From Nanohaloarchaea archaeon PL-Br10_U2g5 (lineage in GTDB: Archaea > Halobacteriota > Halobacteria > Halobacteriales > Haloferacaceae), in contig LKMY01000002.1 of NCBI GenBank assembly GCA_001564205.1, forward strand, positions 1 through 25,623: a stretch of 25,623 bases of DNA, in the 5' to 3' direction. The translations under genes were made by a program, and so were the position numbers. The notes beneath the pieces were generated by a model that had not been told where the DNA came from, made no database searches, and saw only the letters and a program-made list of their open reading frames with translations. Shown here in pieces: positions 1 through 8,398 of the stretch (positions are counted from its first letter, which is position 1; each line of letters starts with the position of its first letter).

Positions 1-100
1 CCGGCCCTTGGCTTCTTCTCAGTGCGCTAGCATGCCCAATCGAGTCGTTCGTCAAACGGTCTGCTCACTGTACACTGAACGCTCAGCTACAGCGCCGCGA

Positions 101-904
101 TCAGATCTCCGCCGGGTCGAGGACCTCGTGAGGGATGTTCGCCTCCCGAAGCTTTGCCGTGTGTTGCGGGAGTTGGTCGGCGGTGACGACCAGACGGACA
201 TCGAGTCCGCGGACAGCGGCCTCGGCGACACCGTCGACGGTCCCGAACCGGATGTCCGGGGAGACGCCAGCACGGATGACGAGCGCGTACGCCTCAGTCC
301 CGGCGACGGCGAGGAGGCTTTCGTCGGAGGGATCCGTGGTGACGGCGTCGGGCTCGATCGATTCGAGCTCTGTGACGGCTGGCACGGGTAGGACGGTCAC
401 CGCTCCCGTCTCGAAATCGACGACTCCTTCGAAGTCAGTGACTCCGACCGCCTCGCCCTTCTTCGCGCCGGTAACGGTGACGGCCGTTGCAGTTCCACCA
501 GCGGGATTCGCGTGGAGTACCCCGTCTCGCATGATGAGTCCGACTTTCCTCCCCTCGCTGACGTCTCCGGTCGCGACCGCAGCGTCGACATCGACGCTCC
601 CTAACACGTCGGAGCTGACGCGGTCGAGGTACGTCTGTAGGCTGTCCGTACGAGATATCAGCCAGTCAACGCCCTCTTTCGTTACTTCGTACCGACCGCG
701 CCCACCCTTGTTGACGTACCCGTGTTCGACGAGATCTCTGACGTAGTCGCTAACGGCTTGTGAGGTGACACCGATCGCCTCAGCGATCTCGTTTTGACTT
801 ACGGCCGGTTGGCGCGCAGCGATCTCGACAAGCACTTGATAGCGTGTCGCATCGCGCTTGCTGTCGAGTACTTCGGGAGGCGTGTCCCGTTCTTGGTCTG
901 CCAT
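101..904 (-). CDS. Winged-helix transcriptional regulator, COG1497-like
   Basis: Predicted DNA-binding regulator of 267 aa. Residues 20-75 form a winged helix-turn-helix: a helix at 20-31, the HTH around QNEIAEAIGVTSQAVSDYVRDL (37-58), then a glycine-rich wing GGRGRYEVT (67-75). The remaining ~190 residues are a beta-rich domain with repeated acidic and valine-rich strands; they probably bind a ligand or mediate dimerisation. This matches the architecture of the archaeal COG1497 family as I know it; no ligand is established. The ATG at 902-904 is preceded on its own strand by an AT-rich TATA-like box at 925-934, so the message is probably leaderless. It diverges from cbiE, so control of cobalamin synthesis is possible, but that rests only on position. 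Confidence 0.8.
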   Translation of the reverse strand: MADQERDTPPEVLDSKRDATRYQVLVEIAARQPAVSQNEIAEAIGVTSQAVSDYVRDLVEHGYVNKGGRGRYEVTKEGVDWLISRTDSLQTYLDRVSSDVLGSVDVDAAVATGDVSEGRKVGLIMRDGVLHANPAGGTATAVTVTGAKKGEAVGVTDFEGVVDFETGAVTVLPVPAVTELESIEPDAVTTDPSDESLLAVAGTEAYALVIRAGVSPDIRFGTVDGVAEAAVRGLDVRLVVTADQLPQHTAKLREANIPHEVLDPAEI

Positions 905-924
905 TGTACGGGATTACTCACCCA

Positions 925-934
925 CAATTAAAGT
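925..934 (-). promoter_or_regulatory. TATA-like box for the COG1497-like regulator
   Basis: An AT-rich block reading TTTAATTG on the minus strand is centred about 26 bases before the ATG at 904. This is the spacing expected for a leaderless haloarchaeal transcript. Confidence 0.5.
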
Positions 935-1002
935 GCTGTTGCAGTATGATACGCAAATCGGCGCTCTGCTCGCAATTACGATAGGCGAAGCAAGATTAGG
1001 TT

Positions 1003-1026
1003 TCTATAATGCAGAACTACTTGTTC
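1003..1026 (+). promoter_or_regulatory. TATA-like box next to a short inverted repeat
   Basis: The AT-rich stretch TTCTATAAT (1002-1010) is followed at once by GAAC (1014-1017), five bases, then GTTC (1023-1026), a perfect 4-bp inverted repeat. The start of transcription predicted from this box, near 1030-1036, would give cbiE a leader of about 150 bases. A second, weaker TATA-like block near 1157-1166 would make cbiE leaderless. Which one is used cannot be told from sequence. Confidence 0.3.
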
Positions 1027-1186
1027 GTTATGTGAGCTCACTTGTCAACAGTGGCTGGCATCCCCGACGGTCTCGAGCTCGATGATCCGGCGTATCGACT
1101 CCCCTCACGAGGGTGTCTCAGGTGGTCACTCCGATCACACCCGGTCGAAGCAGGGAACCTATGACCCGCGAGCGCGGTAACTCCGT

Positions 1187-1978
1187 ATGACTCAGGGCGG
1201 AGATACGTACGACCTTGATGCCGGGCCGGACCCGGCCGACTACGCGGCGGCAACGCCCGAACCCACTGACGGACCCGCCGACGGTGCTGTTGTTCACGCC
1301 GTCGGCATCGGTCCGGGGAACCCGGCGTATCTCGTCTCCCGAGCCGAGGAAGCGCTCCGAGCGGCCGATGTCGTCGTCGGATTCGAAACGGTCGTCGACT
1401 TCGTGCGCGACCGAACTGATGCCGACCTCCTGACGTGTGGGTACCGCGACGAGGCGACCGCACTGACCACCTTTGCCGAGCGCGTTGCAGGCGGGGAGCG
1501 GGGAACGGCCATGCTAATGGGAGATCCGAACCACTCCGGCTACCAGTTCGTCGGCAAAGTCGAGCGGGCGGTCGACGAGGCGGTCGGGGACTCGATCGAC
1601 CTCCGCGTCGTTCCCGGGATCTCTTCGCTTCAGATCGCCGCGAGCAGAGCGCGAACACCGTTCGAAGATGCGACGTTTGTCACGCTGCACAAGAGCGGCG
1701 ACGTCGACGACGATCTCCGGCGGCTCCGGGAGGCGGTCGGGGGCCGGCATCTTCTGGTGTTACCGCGACCCTTCGACTGGATGCCGGGGGATATCGCAGC
1801 GGATCTGCTTGAGCACGGTGGGCGGCCGAGCGATACCGCACTGGTCTGTGAGCGGCTCACGCACGCCGACGAACGAATCACGCGGACGACCCTCGCCGAC
1901 CTCGCCGCGCACGCCGGCGGCAACACGCGGGCCGACACGCCGTTTTCCGATCTCTCCGTGCTTGTCGTTCGTCGGTAG
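1187..1978 (+). CDS. cbiE: Cobalt-precorrin-7 (C5)-methyltransferase CbiE
   Basis: Cytoplasmic SAM-dependent methyltransferase of the anaerobic cobalamin pathway, methylating C5 of the corrin ring (family knowledge). After an acidic, probably disordered N-terminal extension (1-33) come the tetrapyrrole-methylase hallmarks: VGIGPGNP (39-46), the GDPNHSG loop (112-118) and VVPGISSLQIAASR (141-154). The GDP-x-x-SG form and overall length favour CbiE over CbiH/CobJ and CbiF. At 263 aa it is somewhat longer than bacterial CbiE because of the extension. No CbiT or other cob/cbi gene lies beside it here, so the rest of the pathway must be elsewhere. It diverges from the COG1497-like regulator. Start ATG at 1187; an internal start close to residue 34 is possible. 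Confidence 0.85.
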   Translation: MTQGGDTYDLDAGPDPADYAAATPEPTDGPADGAVVHAVGIGPGNPAYLVSRAEEALRAADVVVGFETVVDFVRDRTDADLLTCGYRDEATALTTFAERVAGGERGTAMLMGDPNHSGYQFVGKVERAVDEAVGDSIDLRVVPGISSLQIAASRARTPFEDATFVTLHKSGDVDDDLRRLREAVGGRHLLVLPRPFDWMPGDIAADLLEHGGRPSDTALVCERLTHADERITRTTLADLAAHAGGNTRADTPFSDLSVLVVRR

Positions 1979-2074
1979 GTCGGACTGTTTGCGGCTATCT
2001 GTGGCTGACAACGAACGCTGTCGAGTGCCAGTTGGTGAGTATCGTTTGCCGCTCGATAGCCCGGCTTAGTAACC

Positions 2075-2083
2075 GTTATACAC
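2075..2083 (+). promoter_or_regulatory. TATA-like box for the two-anchor surface protein
   Basis: GTTATACAC is centred 26 bases before the ATG at 2105. It supports that ATG as a leaderless start and argues against the in-frame GTG at 2087. Confidence 0.5.
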
Positions 2084-2104
2084 CGGGTGACCCACACTAA
2101 AATC

Positions 2105-2947
2105 ATGCAACGACGCGCTGTGGCCGTGTACGTCGCGCTCTTCGTCCTCATCGCGGGTGCGGCGGGTGTGCTCACCGTAACGGCTGAAACTCCAGAGATA
2201 ACGTTCGAAAACCCGGAGTTTGAGCTTTCGACGGACGATCAGATCGACGTCAACGGAGCGGTGTACACTGTCGCCGACATCACGGAAAGCGAACCGGATG
2301 ACGACGGACAGACGATGATAACCGGCGTCCTCGAACGTGAGGAGTCCGCAGAGCTCTCCGAAACGTGGGAAAACGAATCCGTCATCGAAGTCGACGATCG
2401 CGAGTGGCGCGTGGAAATCTCCGGCGACGAGGCGACTGCCTTCGCGCTCGTTGAGGTGCTCGACCGCCAAGCGATCCTTGAGGCTGACGACACCGCGGAC
2501 AACGAGACGGTCGAGCGCGATGACGGTGAGTTCGTCGCTGTCACCGACGAGAGCGGTGAGACCACGCTCGTCCCGGTAGACGAGTACTTCCCGGCCCCCG
2601 AAGAACGCTCCTACGAGACCGGCGACTCGCTTGAGTACGGCGGTGAGACCGTCACCGTCGACGAGATAACCGCCGACAGCGTCGTCGTGGTGTGGGACGG
2701 CGTCGAGACCACCACGATCGAACTCGAAGAGGAAGAACGAGTCACGCTCGGTGGCTCGGAGTACATCGCGCACTTCCCCGACGCATCGACACTCACGCTG
2801 ACGACCGATATCGACGCGTATGAGGCGCAGGCAGCCGAGATCGATCAGTTCAACCAGTACAACAGCGGACTGTTCCGCGTCATACTTCTCGCTATCCTCT
2901 CGTCGGTGCTGCTCCTCGGTGTGGCGTTCATCCCGACGCGGTACTGA
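2105..2947 (+). CDS. Membrane-anchored acidic protein, function unknown
   Basis: I do not recognise this 280-aa protein. It opens with a hydrophobic segment (about residues 4-24, VAVYVALFVLIAGAAGVLTV) that could be a signal anchor, and closes with a second one (FRVILLAILSSVLLLGVAFI) followed by a four-residue charged tail. Between them lie about 230 acidic residues rich in Thr, Val, Asp and Glu, predicted to be mostly beta strand. Two stretches have the rhythm 'x-D/Y-x-G-x-x-(Y/V)-T-V-x-x-I' (INVNG-AVYTVADI-like near residue 40 and YGGETVTVDEI near 180), which may mark two related beta domains. Hydrophobicity suggests an extracytoplasmic loop held by anchors at both ends. The ATG at 2105 is preferred over GTG 2087 because of the TATA-like box. 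Confidence 0.7.
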   Translation: MQRRAVAVYVALFVLIAGAAGVLTVTAETPEITFENPEFELSTDDQIDVNGAVYTVADITESEPDDDGQTMITGVLEREESAELSETWENESVIEVDDREWRVEISGDEATAFALVEVLDRQAILEADDTADNETVERDDGEFVAVTDESGETTLVPVDEYFPAPEERSYETGDSLEYGGETVTVDEITADSVVVVWDGVETTTIELEEEERVTLGGSEYIAHFPDASTLTLTTDIDAYEAQAAEIDQFNQYNSGLFRVILLAILSSVLLLGVAFIPTRY

Positions 2948-2987
2948 GCGGTTTTCCCAGTCGGCTCCGGCCGGCCGCTACCGTTCG

Positions 2988-2992
2988 TTTTT
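2988..2992 (+). terminator. Oligo-T terminator candidate
   Basis: A run of five T lies 41 bases after the stop codon of the preceding gene, with a shorter run of four T at 2952-2955. Archaeal termination commonly uses T tracts without a hairpin. Confidence 0.35.
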
Positions 2993-3033
2993 GCGCTAAC
3001 GGCGATCGCTTCGGTGAATCGCTAACCGACAAT

Positions 3034-3040
3034 CTATATC
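3034..3040 (+). promoter_or_regulatory. TATA-like box for the 70-aa membrane protein
   Basis: CTATATC centred 26 bases before the ATG at 3063 fits a leaderless transcript. Confidence 0.55.
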
Positions 3041-3062
3041 CTTCCTCCCCGTTCTACACCAC

Positions 3063-3275
3063 ATGACTTCGACATCGGAGAAGGTCCGTCAGCTCGCCCC
3101 TCACTGGGGCGTGATGTTCGCGCTGATGTTCGGCACCTTAGCGCTCGTCGAACGGTTCGTCACCGGTGAACTCGGATTCGTTCCGTCGATGGTTCTCGTG
3201 CTGGTCATCGCGTTGGCGTACCCGGCCGCCGTGCGCGCACTCGGGGTCGCACCACCGGTCTGGCAGCGGTCGTAG
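3063..3275 (+). CDS. Small two-helix membrane protein
   Basis: This 70-aa protein is unrecognised. It has a short cationic-to-neutral N-terminus, a first hydrophobic segment (about 15-29, WGVMFALMFGTLALV), a charged turn (ERFVTGELG) and a second hydrophobic segment (39-60, FVPSMVLVLVIALAYPAAVRAL), so it is most likely a helical hairpin in the membrane. A good TATA-like box precedes it. Its TAG stop (3273-3275) directly touches the stop codon of the convergent 49-aa gene at 3276, leaving no intergenic base between them. Both being small membrane proteins, they may be functionally linked, though this is only positional. Confidence 0.65.
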   Translation: MTSTSEKVRQLAPHWGVMFALMFGTLALVERFVTGELGFVPSMVLVLVIALAYPAAVRALGVAPPVWQRS

Positions 3276-3425
3276 CTACTGTTCAGCCGGTTCTCCGCTA
3301 AGCAGTCCCCGAATCGTGCGGCTGTACGCTCCAACGCCGACACCGAGCGCGAACGTGATGACCGCCGTGACTGCGATCCAAAGCGTGTTCGGATGTTCGA
3401 CGCCGGAGTGAAGGAGTATCTCCAT
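3276..3425 (-). CDS. 49-aa single-pass membrane protein (short gene)
   Basis: Reading the minus strand from the ATG at 3423-3425 gives an open frame of 49 codons ending in TAG at 3276-3278. The product starts MEILLHSGVEHPNTL, has a hydrophobic segment WIAVTAVITFALGVGVGAYS (about 16-35) and a basic-then-acidic tail ending SGEPAEQ. Support for a real gene: a TATA-like box (3446-3453) 24 bases before the ATG, a coherent membrane-protein composition, positive charges just after the helix, and an end that abuts the neighbouring gene exactly. It is shorter than the usual gene-calling cut-off. Function unknown; the N-terminus is probably outside by the positive-inside rule. Confidence 0.65.
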   Translation of the reverse strand: MEILLHSGVEHPNTLWIAVTAVITFALGVGVGAYSRTIRGLLSGEPAEQ

Positions 3426-3445
3426 ACGCCGGACTGTCCATCTCG

Positions 3446-3453
3446 TAAATTAA
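3446..3453 (-). promoter_or_regulatory. TATA-like box for the 49-aa membrane protein
   Basis: TTAATTTA on the minus strand lies 24 bases before the ATG at 3425, as expected for a leaderless message. Confidence 0.5.
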
Positions 3454-3534
3454 CTCTTCGCGTTTCGTTTCCGTCTCGTCTCGGCGACACTCGGATAACA
3501 TCGATGTCAGCGGGTCACCCGGTAGTCCCTTCCG

Positions 3535-3541
3535 TTTTTAT
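3535..3541 (+). promoter_or_regulatory. TATA-like box for the VOC-esterase operon
   Basis: TTTTTAT is centred about 29 bases before the ATG at 3567. This favours 3567 over the in-frame upstream starts at 3393 and 3540, the latter of which overlaps the box itself. Confidence 0.5.
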
Positions 3542-3566
3542 GCCCGTTCGTCTCGTAGCACGTGAT

Positions 3567-4181
3567 ATGAGCGACGAACACGCGGCGCCAGTCACGACAG
3601 AGCCACCGGACGCACCGTTTCACACTCGCGGCACTGACCATATCACGGTCTGGGGCAGCAACGAGGCCGACACGATCGCCTTCTACCGGGACCTGCTCGG
3701 CATGCCGCTGGTCTTGCGCCAGCCAAATCTCGACGACCCGTCACAGACGCACCTCTTTTTCGACACCGGTGACGACCGAATACTGACGTTCTTCGTGAGC
3801 GACGACCGCCCCTCGGCACGCGGCCAGCGGGCGGGCACCGGTGCGGTCCATCACCTCTGTTTCAGCGTCGAACCCGATGAGTACGAGGAGATTATGGCGG
3901 CGCTTGAAGCGGCCGGAAAGGGATACAACGTGTTCGACCGCGGCATCTTCCACTCAATTTACACGCAGGACAACAACGGGCTCGTCATCGAACTCTCCGC
4001 GGACAAGTACGAGATACCCGACGGCCGCAAAGGCGAGGTGTTAGCCACCGCTCAGCGACTCCGTGAGGAGGACGGCGCGGACTTCGCGCAGGACCGTCAC
4101 ATGGCGGGCGCCCTCGAAGCGTTGGGTCTCCCGGTCAACAAACACGATCTGCCCGACGCCGATGCGGGAGTCGGCGTATGA
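3567..4181 (+). CDS. VOC-family (glyoxalase/ring-cleaving dioxygenase-like) protein, MhqO-like
   Basis: 204-aa protein with one vicinal-oxygen-chelate domain (about residues 20-145). The metal ligands expected of the family are visible: His25 in GTDHITVWG, His95 or His96 in GAVHHLCFSV, and Glu142 in NNGLVIELSAD. FYRDLLGMPLVLRQ (39-52) is the usual first beta-alpha-beta stretch. A 60-residue charged tail follows, with a conserved-looking RHMAGALEALGLPVNKHDLP. Bacterial MhqO has two VOC modules and is ~310 aa, so this is a shorter version or relies on a dimer. It overlaps the downstream hydrolase by the four bases ATGA (4178-4181), so the two are translationally coupled. By analogy with Bacillus mhqNOD it could cleave quinone or catechol adducts; substrate is inference. 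Confidence 0.75.
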   Translation: MSDEHAAPVTTEPPDAPFHTRGTDHITVWGSNEADTIAFYRDLLGMPLVLRQPNLDDPSQTHLFFDTGDDRILTFFVSDDRPSARGQRAGTGAVHHLCFSVEPDEYEEIMAALEAAGKGYNVFDRGIFHSIYTQDNNGLVIELSADKYEIPDGRKGEVLATAQRLREEDGADFAQDRHMAGALEALGLPVNKHDLPDADAGVGV

Positions 4182-4885
4182 GCCGCGGCGCGCCCCACTC
4201 AGGCGATGACCCGCACGGAGAAGAGCCGATCGTCACCGCCGGAACTGCAGTCGCGGAGGCAGACGCCGCGCTCGTGTTGGTCCACGGCCGCGGTGCGACC
4301 GCACGGAGCGTGCTCCAGCTCGGCGACCAGCTCACCGGCGACCGCGATATCGCGCTGCTCGCGCCGCAGGCGGCGGCGAACACCTGGTATCCGAACTCGT
4401 TTCTCTCGCCGGTCGCGGAGAACGAGCCGGGCCGACGCTCCGGACTACGGGCAGTCGGCCGCGCGCTCGATCGAGCAATCGGCGCCGGGATCGACGCTGA
4501 ACGCGTTCTGATAGGCGGGTTCTCGCAGGGCGCCTGTCTCGCCAGCGAGTTCGTCGCGCGGAACCCACGGCGGTACGGCGGCGTTGCCGTCTTCAGCGGC
4601 GGTCTCATCGGTGATTCGATCGCTGTCGACGACTACGTCAAGGACGCCGTTGCGGCGGGCGCCGAGGACCCGGAGGACCCGACGGACGCACTCGCCGGCA
4701 CGCCTGCGTTCCTCGGCTGTAGCGACGTCGACCCGCATATTCCTGAAGAGCGCGTTCACGAGACGACTGCGGTATTGGAAGCGCTCGGTGCCGACGTCGA
4801 CGAGCGCATCTACGAGGGGATGGGCCACGGGATCAACGACGACGAAGTCGAGGCGGTGTCGGAGATGGTCGCCGACCTCGTCTGA
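4178..4885 (+). CDS. Alpha/beta-hydrolase, phospholipase/carboxylesterase family, MhqD-like
   Basis: 235-aa serine hydrolase. The oxyanion-hole motif LVLVHGRGA (32-40), nucleophile elbow GGFSQGA with Ser116, acid Asp185 in CSDVDPHIP and base His217 in EGMGHGIND form a complete catalytic set. Length and motifs match the phospholipase/carboxylesterase (YpfH/MhqD) group. The ATG overlaps the stop of the VOC gene, so the pair is one operon. In Bacillus the equivalent pair removes quinone and catechol electrophiles; here a general carboxylesterase role is the safe statement. It faces the SpoVR gene with only 28 bases between stop codons and no T tract on either strand. Confidence 0.82.
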   Translation: MSRGAPHSGDDPHGEEPIVTAGTAVAEADAALVLVHGRGATARSVLQLGDQLTGDRDIALLAPQAAANTWYPNSFLSPVAENEPGRRSGLRAVGRALDRAIGAGIDAERVLIGGFSQGACLASEFVARNPRRYGGVAVFSGGLIGDSIAVDDYVKDAVAAGAEDPEDPTDALAGTPAFLGCSDVDPHIPEERVHETTAVLEALGADVDERIYEGMGHGINDDEVEAVSEMVADLV

Positions 4886-4913
4886 ATCTCCGGCCGACGC
4901 GCTGCCGCACTCC

Positions 4914-7010
4914 TCACGCCAGCCAGTCGTCAGGCTTCGTGTCGTAATCGACCTCGTCGGCTGCGATCCGGTTTTTGATCTCCGGATCCAGGTTGTGTTC
5001 GGTCACCGCTCCGCCGTCGTATTGGAGGCGGACGCCGACCTCGGTCCCCTCGGGCTCGCGTCCGCGGCGCCTGGCGCGCCGGAGCTCCTCCTCGCTGTAC
5101 TCGACGCGGATCGTCGCGAGATTCACCGGTCGTCCCCACAGCTCGAAGACGCGTTCGAGGGTCGCTGCCGCGCTCTCCTCGTCTAGTGCGACGCCGTTGT
5201 AACGGTGACCCAAGAGGAGCTCGCCGCGGTTTCGGAAGTTGCCGTCGAGCACGACGACGGTGGGGTTTCCGAAGTTCGTGAACTGCAAGAGGAGCTTCCG
5301 GCGCACGTCGTCGGCGTCCACGCTCGCGACGCGGTGCTCTTCTGCGCTCCGGCTGTACTCGTAGGTGAAGTAGTTCCGCTCGCGAACGAACTCGTCGGTG
5401 AGGAACTCGTCGATGAACGTCACGTCGTTGTGGCTCTCGCGGACCTCGAACAGGCGCTCCCAGCCGGCGGTCCGATCGACGTCGGCGAGCGCCGAGTCGA
5501 CCGTCGCGTACCGATCGACGTCGAACATATACCGCGCCCGCTCGGCGAGCGTCTCGCGGGAGACGGTTCGGAGCGCCCCGCGGTGTTCCGGCCTGGAGAG
5601 GGCGTAGTGTCGCTCTGCAAGCCCTTCGTAGGTTAGCAGCTTCCACGGGTACCGCTCGATATCGGGTTCGGCCCCGGAATCCGCCTCTGTGTCGGCGTTG
5701 GTGTCTGTGTCCGCCTTTGAACCACTGCCCGCCCGCGCCGAGAGCGCTCGGTCGACCGTCTTCGCGTCGACTCGCGGATCGCCGGCGGCGGCGAGTTCGG
5801 CCAGCTCGTCGAGCGTTGCGGGTCCAGCGCCGGCGATTGCCGGATGCGGTTGCAGCGCCTCGGCTACTCGGTCGAGGTCGACTTCCGCGTGGAAGTTCTC
5901 CGGCGTCACCCCCTCGACGCGGAGCAGCTTGTCGATCACGTCGCGGCGGACGGCCCGCAGTTCGACGTGGGTCCACAGCTCGAAGCCGAGCTTGTACGGG
6001 TTGAGTCCGGGCGAGCCGAGCACTCGCGCCATGTGGTCGGCGTACGTGAGGAACTCGTCGGGGCCGGCGAACCCTTCGCCACCCATCATAATAGATTCCC
6101 AATATGTGGCCCACCCCTCGTTCATCACCTTCGTCGACTTCTGTCCCGCAAAATAATATGCCTCCTCGCGGAGCGCGTCGATGACGGTCGTCTCCCACGG
6201 CTCGCGGTCGACGGCTTTCCCGCTGTCGGGATCGTAGCGCTTCCCGTGATCGCGGAGGAACGCGAGCACGTCCGGGCGGGGCTCCTCGAACTCGGTCACA
6301 TCGTCGTGAGCGTCGAGCCACTCGTCGTCGAACACGTCCCGGCGCACCGCCTCGCTCAGATCGAGTTCGTCGATCTGCGCTTCGATCGCCGCCAGCGGAT
6401 CCTCGACGTCGTCGCCGACGTCGGCGGCGATTCCGGGCGTTTCGGTGTCGCGGGCGGCGTCAACGGAGCTGTGCTGATCGATCGTATCCTCCAGCGAGGA
6501 GACGGCGTCTATCAGGCGCTCGACCTCGTCGCGGTCGACGTCTGGGCGATCCATGATCGCGGCGATCCGGTCGGCGTTCCGCTCCAGTCTCGCCGCGGCG
6601 TTCGGCCCGTCCTCTCCGCGGTCCGCGTACAGCCCGAACCACCGGTTGTTCGCGAAGAAATCGGCGTGCGCCTCCACGTGGGTGATCACCGCCTTCTGGT
6701 CGGCGGGCGCGTTCGACTCCTGGAGGAACGCGTGCGCGGGATCGTCGTTGTTGACGATCTCAAACGCCTTTCCGAGCCCGTGGCGGTCCGTCTTCCGCTG
6801 GCGCTCGTAGTTCATCCCCCACCGCCAGTGTGGGTAGCGCCGCTGGAAGCCACCGTACGCGATCAGCTCGTTCATCTCGTCGTGATCGACGATCCAGTAC
6901 CGAACCGGGTACGGCTCCAGACCGAGCCGCTCGGCGAGGGCGCGCGCCTCTTTCGCCGGCTTATCGAGGCTCTCGGCCGCTCGTTTTGCCTCGACGCGGT
7001 CGTCTCTCAT
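4914..7010 (-). CDS. spoVR: SpoVR/YcgB family protein
   Basis: 698-aa cytoplasmic protein of the SpoVR family, named from Bacillus spore-cortex formation but widespread in non-sporulating bacteria and archaea; biochemical activity is unestablished. Signatures: [18 protein letters not shown] (39-55), [12 protein letters not shown] (58-69), [14 protein letters not shown] (109-122, with an HxExH arrangement, His111, Glu113, His115) and [12 protein letters not shown] around residue 310. The histidine/glutamate clusters look metal-binding, which is inference. Two acidic low-complexity inserts interrupt the fold: about residues 190-215 and a Asp/Thr/Ala-rich one around 430-455. The ATG overlaps the stop of the YeaH gene (ATGA), so it is the last gene of the PrkA1-PrkA2-YeaH-SpoVR operon. 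Confidence 0.92.
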   Translation of the reverse strand: MRDDRVEAKRAAESLDKPAKEARALAERLGLEPYPVRYWIVDHDEMNELIAYGGFQRRYPHWRWGMNYERQRKTDRHGLGKAFEIVNNDDPAHAFLQESNAPADQKAVITHVEAHADFFANNRWFGLYADRGEDGPNAAARLERNADRIAAIMDRPDVDRDEVERLIDAVSSLEDTIDQHSSVDAARDTETPGIAADVGDDVEDPLAAIEAQIDELDLSEAVRRDVFDDEWLDAHDDVTEFEEPRPDVLAFLRDHGKRYDPDSGKAVDREPWETTVIDALREEAYYFAGQKSTKVMNEGWATYWESIMMGGEGFAGPDEFLTYADHMARVLGSPGLNPYKLGFELWTHVELRAVRRDVIDKLLRVEGVTPENFHAEVDLDRVAEALQPHPAIAGAGPATLDELAELAAAGDPRVDAKTVDRALSARAGSGSKADTDTNADTEADSGAEPDIERYPWKLLTYEGLAERHYALSRPEHRGALRTVSRETLAERARYMFDVDRYATVDSALADVDRTAGWERLFEVRESHNDVTFIDEFLTDEFVRERNYFTYEYSRSAEEHRVASVDADDVRRKLLLQFTNFGNPTVVVLDGNFRNRGELLLGHRYNGVALDEESAAATLERVFELWGRPVNLATIRVEYSEEELRRARRRGREPEGTEVGVRLQYDGGAVTEHNLDPEIKNRIAADEVDYDTKPDDWLA

Positions 7011-8398
7011 CGGTTCTCACCGCCGTCAGTCTGGGCTCGTCGGCCGCCTTCCGAGCCGCCGCGGTCGTTCTCGACCGCCTCGTTTTCGGTGCTGAGAATC
7101 TCGTAGATCGCGTCGGTGACGTCGTCGGCGTCCGAGACTCGCGCAACCGCGACGTTGTCGGCGTCGTCGAACGCCGCCTCGACCTCGTCGGCGTGGCGGG
7201 CGTTCGGTGCGGAGCCCCCGGGCTGGGTCTCCACGTACGCGTGGAGGTTGGCGTCGATCGACTCCATCATCGGAATCACCGACTGCGTGGTGTCGCTGCC
7301 GGAGTTCTCGGAGTCGCCCGCGGCGAACACGTAGCGGTTCCACTCATTGTACGGGTACTCCTCGAGGATCTCCGCGACGAGCTCGTACGCGCTGGAAATC
7401 CGGGTGCCGCCGCCGGACTGGATCCCGAAGAACGACTCGCGGTCGACCTCCCACGCCTCCGCGTCGTGGACGACGTAGTGAAACTCCGCGGCGTCGTACT
7501 TCCCGGTCAGATACCAGTCCATCGGCGTGAACACCCGCTCGACGAGCTCGCGTTTCGTCTCGCGCATCGAGCCGGAGGCGTCCCGGACGTTGACGACGAC
7601 GACGTTGCGCTCGCGCTTCTCGATCACCTCCGGGTGGCGGTATCGCTCGTCCTCCCGACGGAAGGGAACCGTGTCGATACCCTCTCGGCGGATCCGTTGG
7701 CTCACCGGCTCGGGGTCGCGCTCGGCGTCCAGCTCGTCGAAGCTCTCCCATCGGTCGAGCGCTTCCACGGGCTCGCCGCGCTCCTCGCTGACGGTCGCCG
7801 CCGCGTCCGCGATCCACGCCCGAGAGACGGGGACGCTGTTCGCACGCGCCCACGCGAACACGTCGTCGATGCCGGCACCGGCGACGAACAACCCCTCCCG
7901 GACGTACTCGCCGTCGAAGTCGGTCGCGAGGTGTCGCTTCAGCCCGCGTTTGAAGAACTCATCGACGTCGAGGGTCCCCTTCGGTCCGGCGCGGGCGGTA
8001 TCGGTGAAATCGCCTTCCACCTCCTCGACCACCCGCTTTCCCTTCGGCTCGAGGTCGAGCCCGAGCGCCTCGTCGAGCTCGCGCGCGAACTCCTCGGGAT
8101 CCATCTCGTAATACTCGTGGTCCCCACCTTCCTCGCCGGGATCTCCCTGATCATCTCCGTCGCCCGGCTCGGGATCGACCGGTTGGCCGGGCTGCGGCTG
8201 GCCGCCTTTCGCTTGGCCGACCCCGCCGGCTTCGCGCTTGTCGTACTCGAACTCGGGGAGGTCGACGATCTTGATCGGAATCCGAACTCGGTCCGGGGCG
8301 GAGCCGCCGAGGTCGCCGTGGCTGATGAACTCCGAGAGGTCCTCGCGGCGTCGCTCACCCACCTCGCGGAAGCGCTCGCGGTCGTCGGTTAGTCCCAT
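7007..8398 (-). CDS. yeaH: YeaH/YhbH family (DUF444) VWA-type protein
   Basis: 463-aa protein of the DUF444 family. The N-terminus ([17 protein letters not shown], 38-53) is followed by a Gly/Pro/Asp-rich linker (58-95) and then by the family core. The C-terminal half has a von Willebrand A fold with an intact metal-ion-dependent adhesion motif, Asp273-Ala-Ser-Gly-Ser277 in [11 protein letters not shown], and a later [13 protein letters not shown] threonine loop. In E. coli the partner kinase YeaG and YeaH act together in sustained nitrogen starvation; the molecular task is not settled. It overlaps PrkA2 upstream by about 10 bases and SpoVR downstream by 4 bases, which implies coordinate translation of all three. 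Confidence 0.92.
   Translation of the reverse strand: MGLTDDRERFREVGERRREDLSEFISHGDLGGSAPDRVRIPIKIVDLPEFEYDKREAGGVGQAKGGQPQPGQPVDPEPGDGDDQGDPGEEGGDHEYYEMDPEEFARELDEALGLDLEPKGKRVVEEVEGDFTDTARAGPKGTLDVDEFFKRGLKRHLATDFDGEYVREGLFVAGAGIDDVFAWARANSVPVSRAWIADAAATVSEERGEPVEALDRWESFDELDAERDPEPVSQRIRREGIDTVPFRREDERYRHPEVIEKRERNVVVVNVRDASGSMRETKRELVERVFTPMDWYLTGKYDAAEFHYVVHDAEAWEVDRESFFGIQSGGGTRISSAYELVAEILEEYPYNEWNRYVFAAGDSENSGSDTTQSVIPMMESIDANLHAYVETQPGGSAPNARHADEVEAAFDDADNVAVARVSDADDVTDAIYEILSTENEAVENDRGGSEGGRRAQTDGGENR

Noticed and set aside
8..391. 127-codon plus-strand frame at the left edge
   Set aside because: Mostly antisense to the COG1497-like regulator, starts with TTG at the window edge and lacks a promoter. 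Bases 1-100 show no gene, tRNA or repeat that I can support.
1051..1164. 37-codon frame between the TATA-like box at 1003 and cbiE (VAGIPDGLELDDPAYRLP...)
   Set aside because: The first half reads like acidic haloarchaeal protein, but the second half is basic and incoherent and the start is GTG or TTG. It could be a gene remnant; support is too weak to list.
5844..7106. 420-codon open frame on the plus strand opposite the SpoVR gene
   Set aside because: High GC leaves few stops on the opposite strand; the product has no coherent motifs and lies wholly antisense to a well-supported family member.
6830..8392. 520-codon plus-strand open frame opposite SpoVR and YeaH
   Set aside because: It spans the junction of two clear minus-strand genes, has no recognised domain and no TATA-like box; an antisense shadow.
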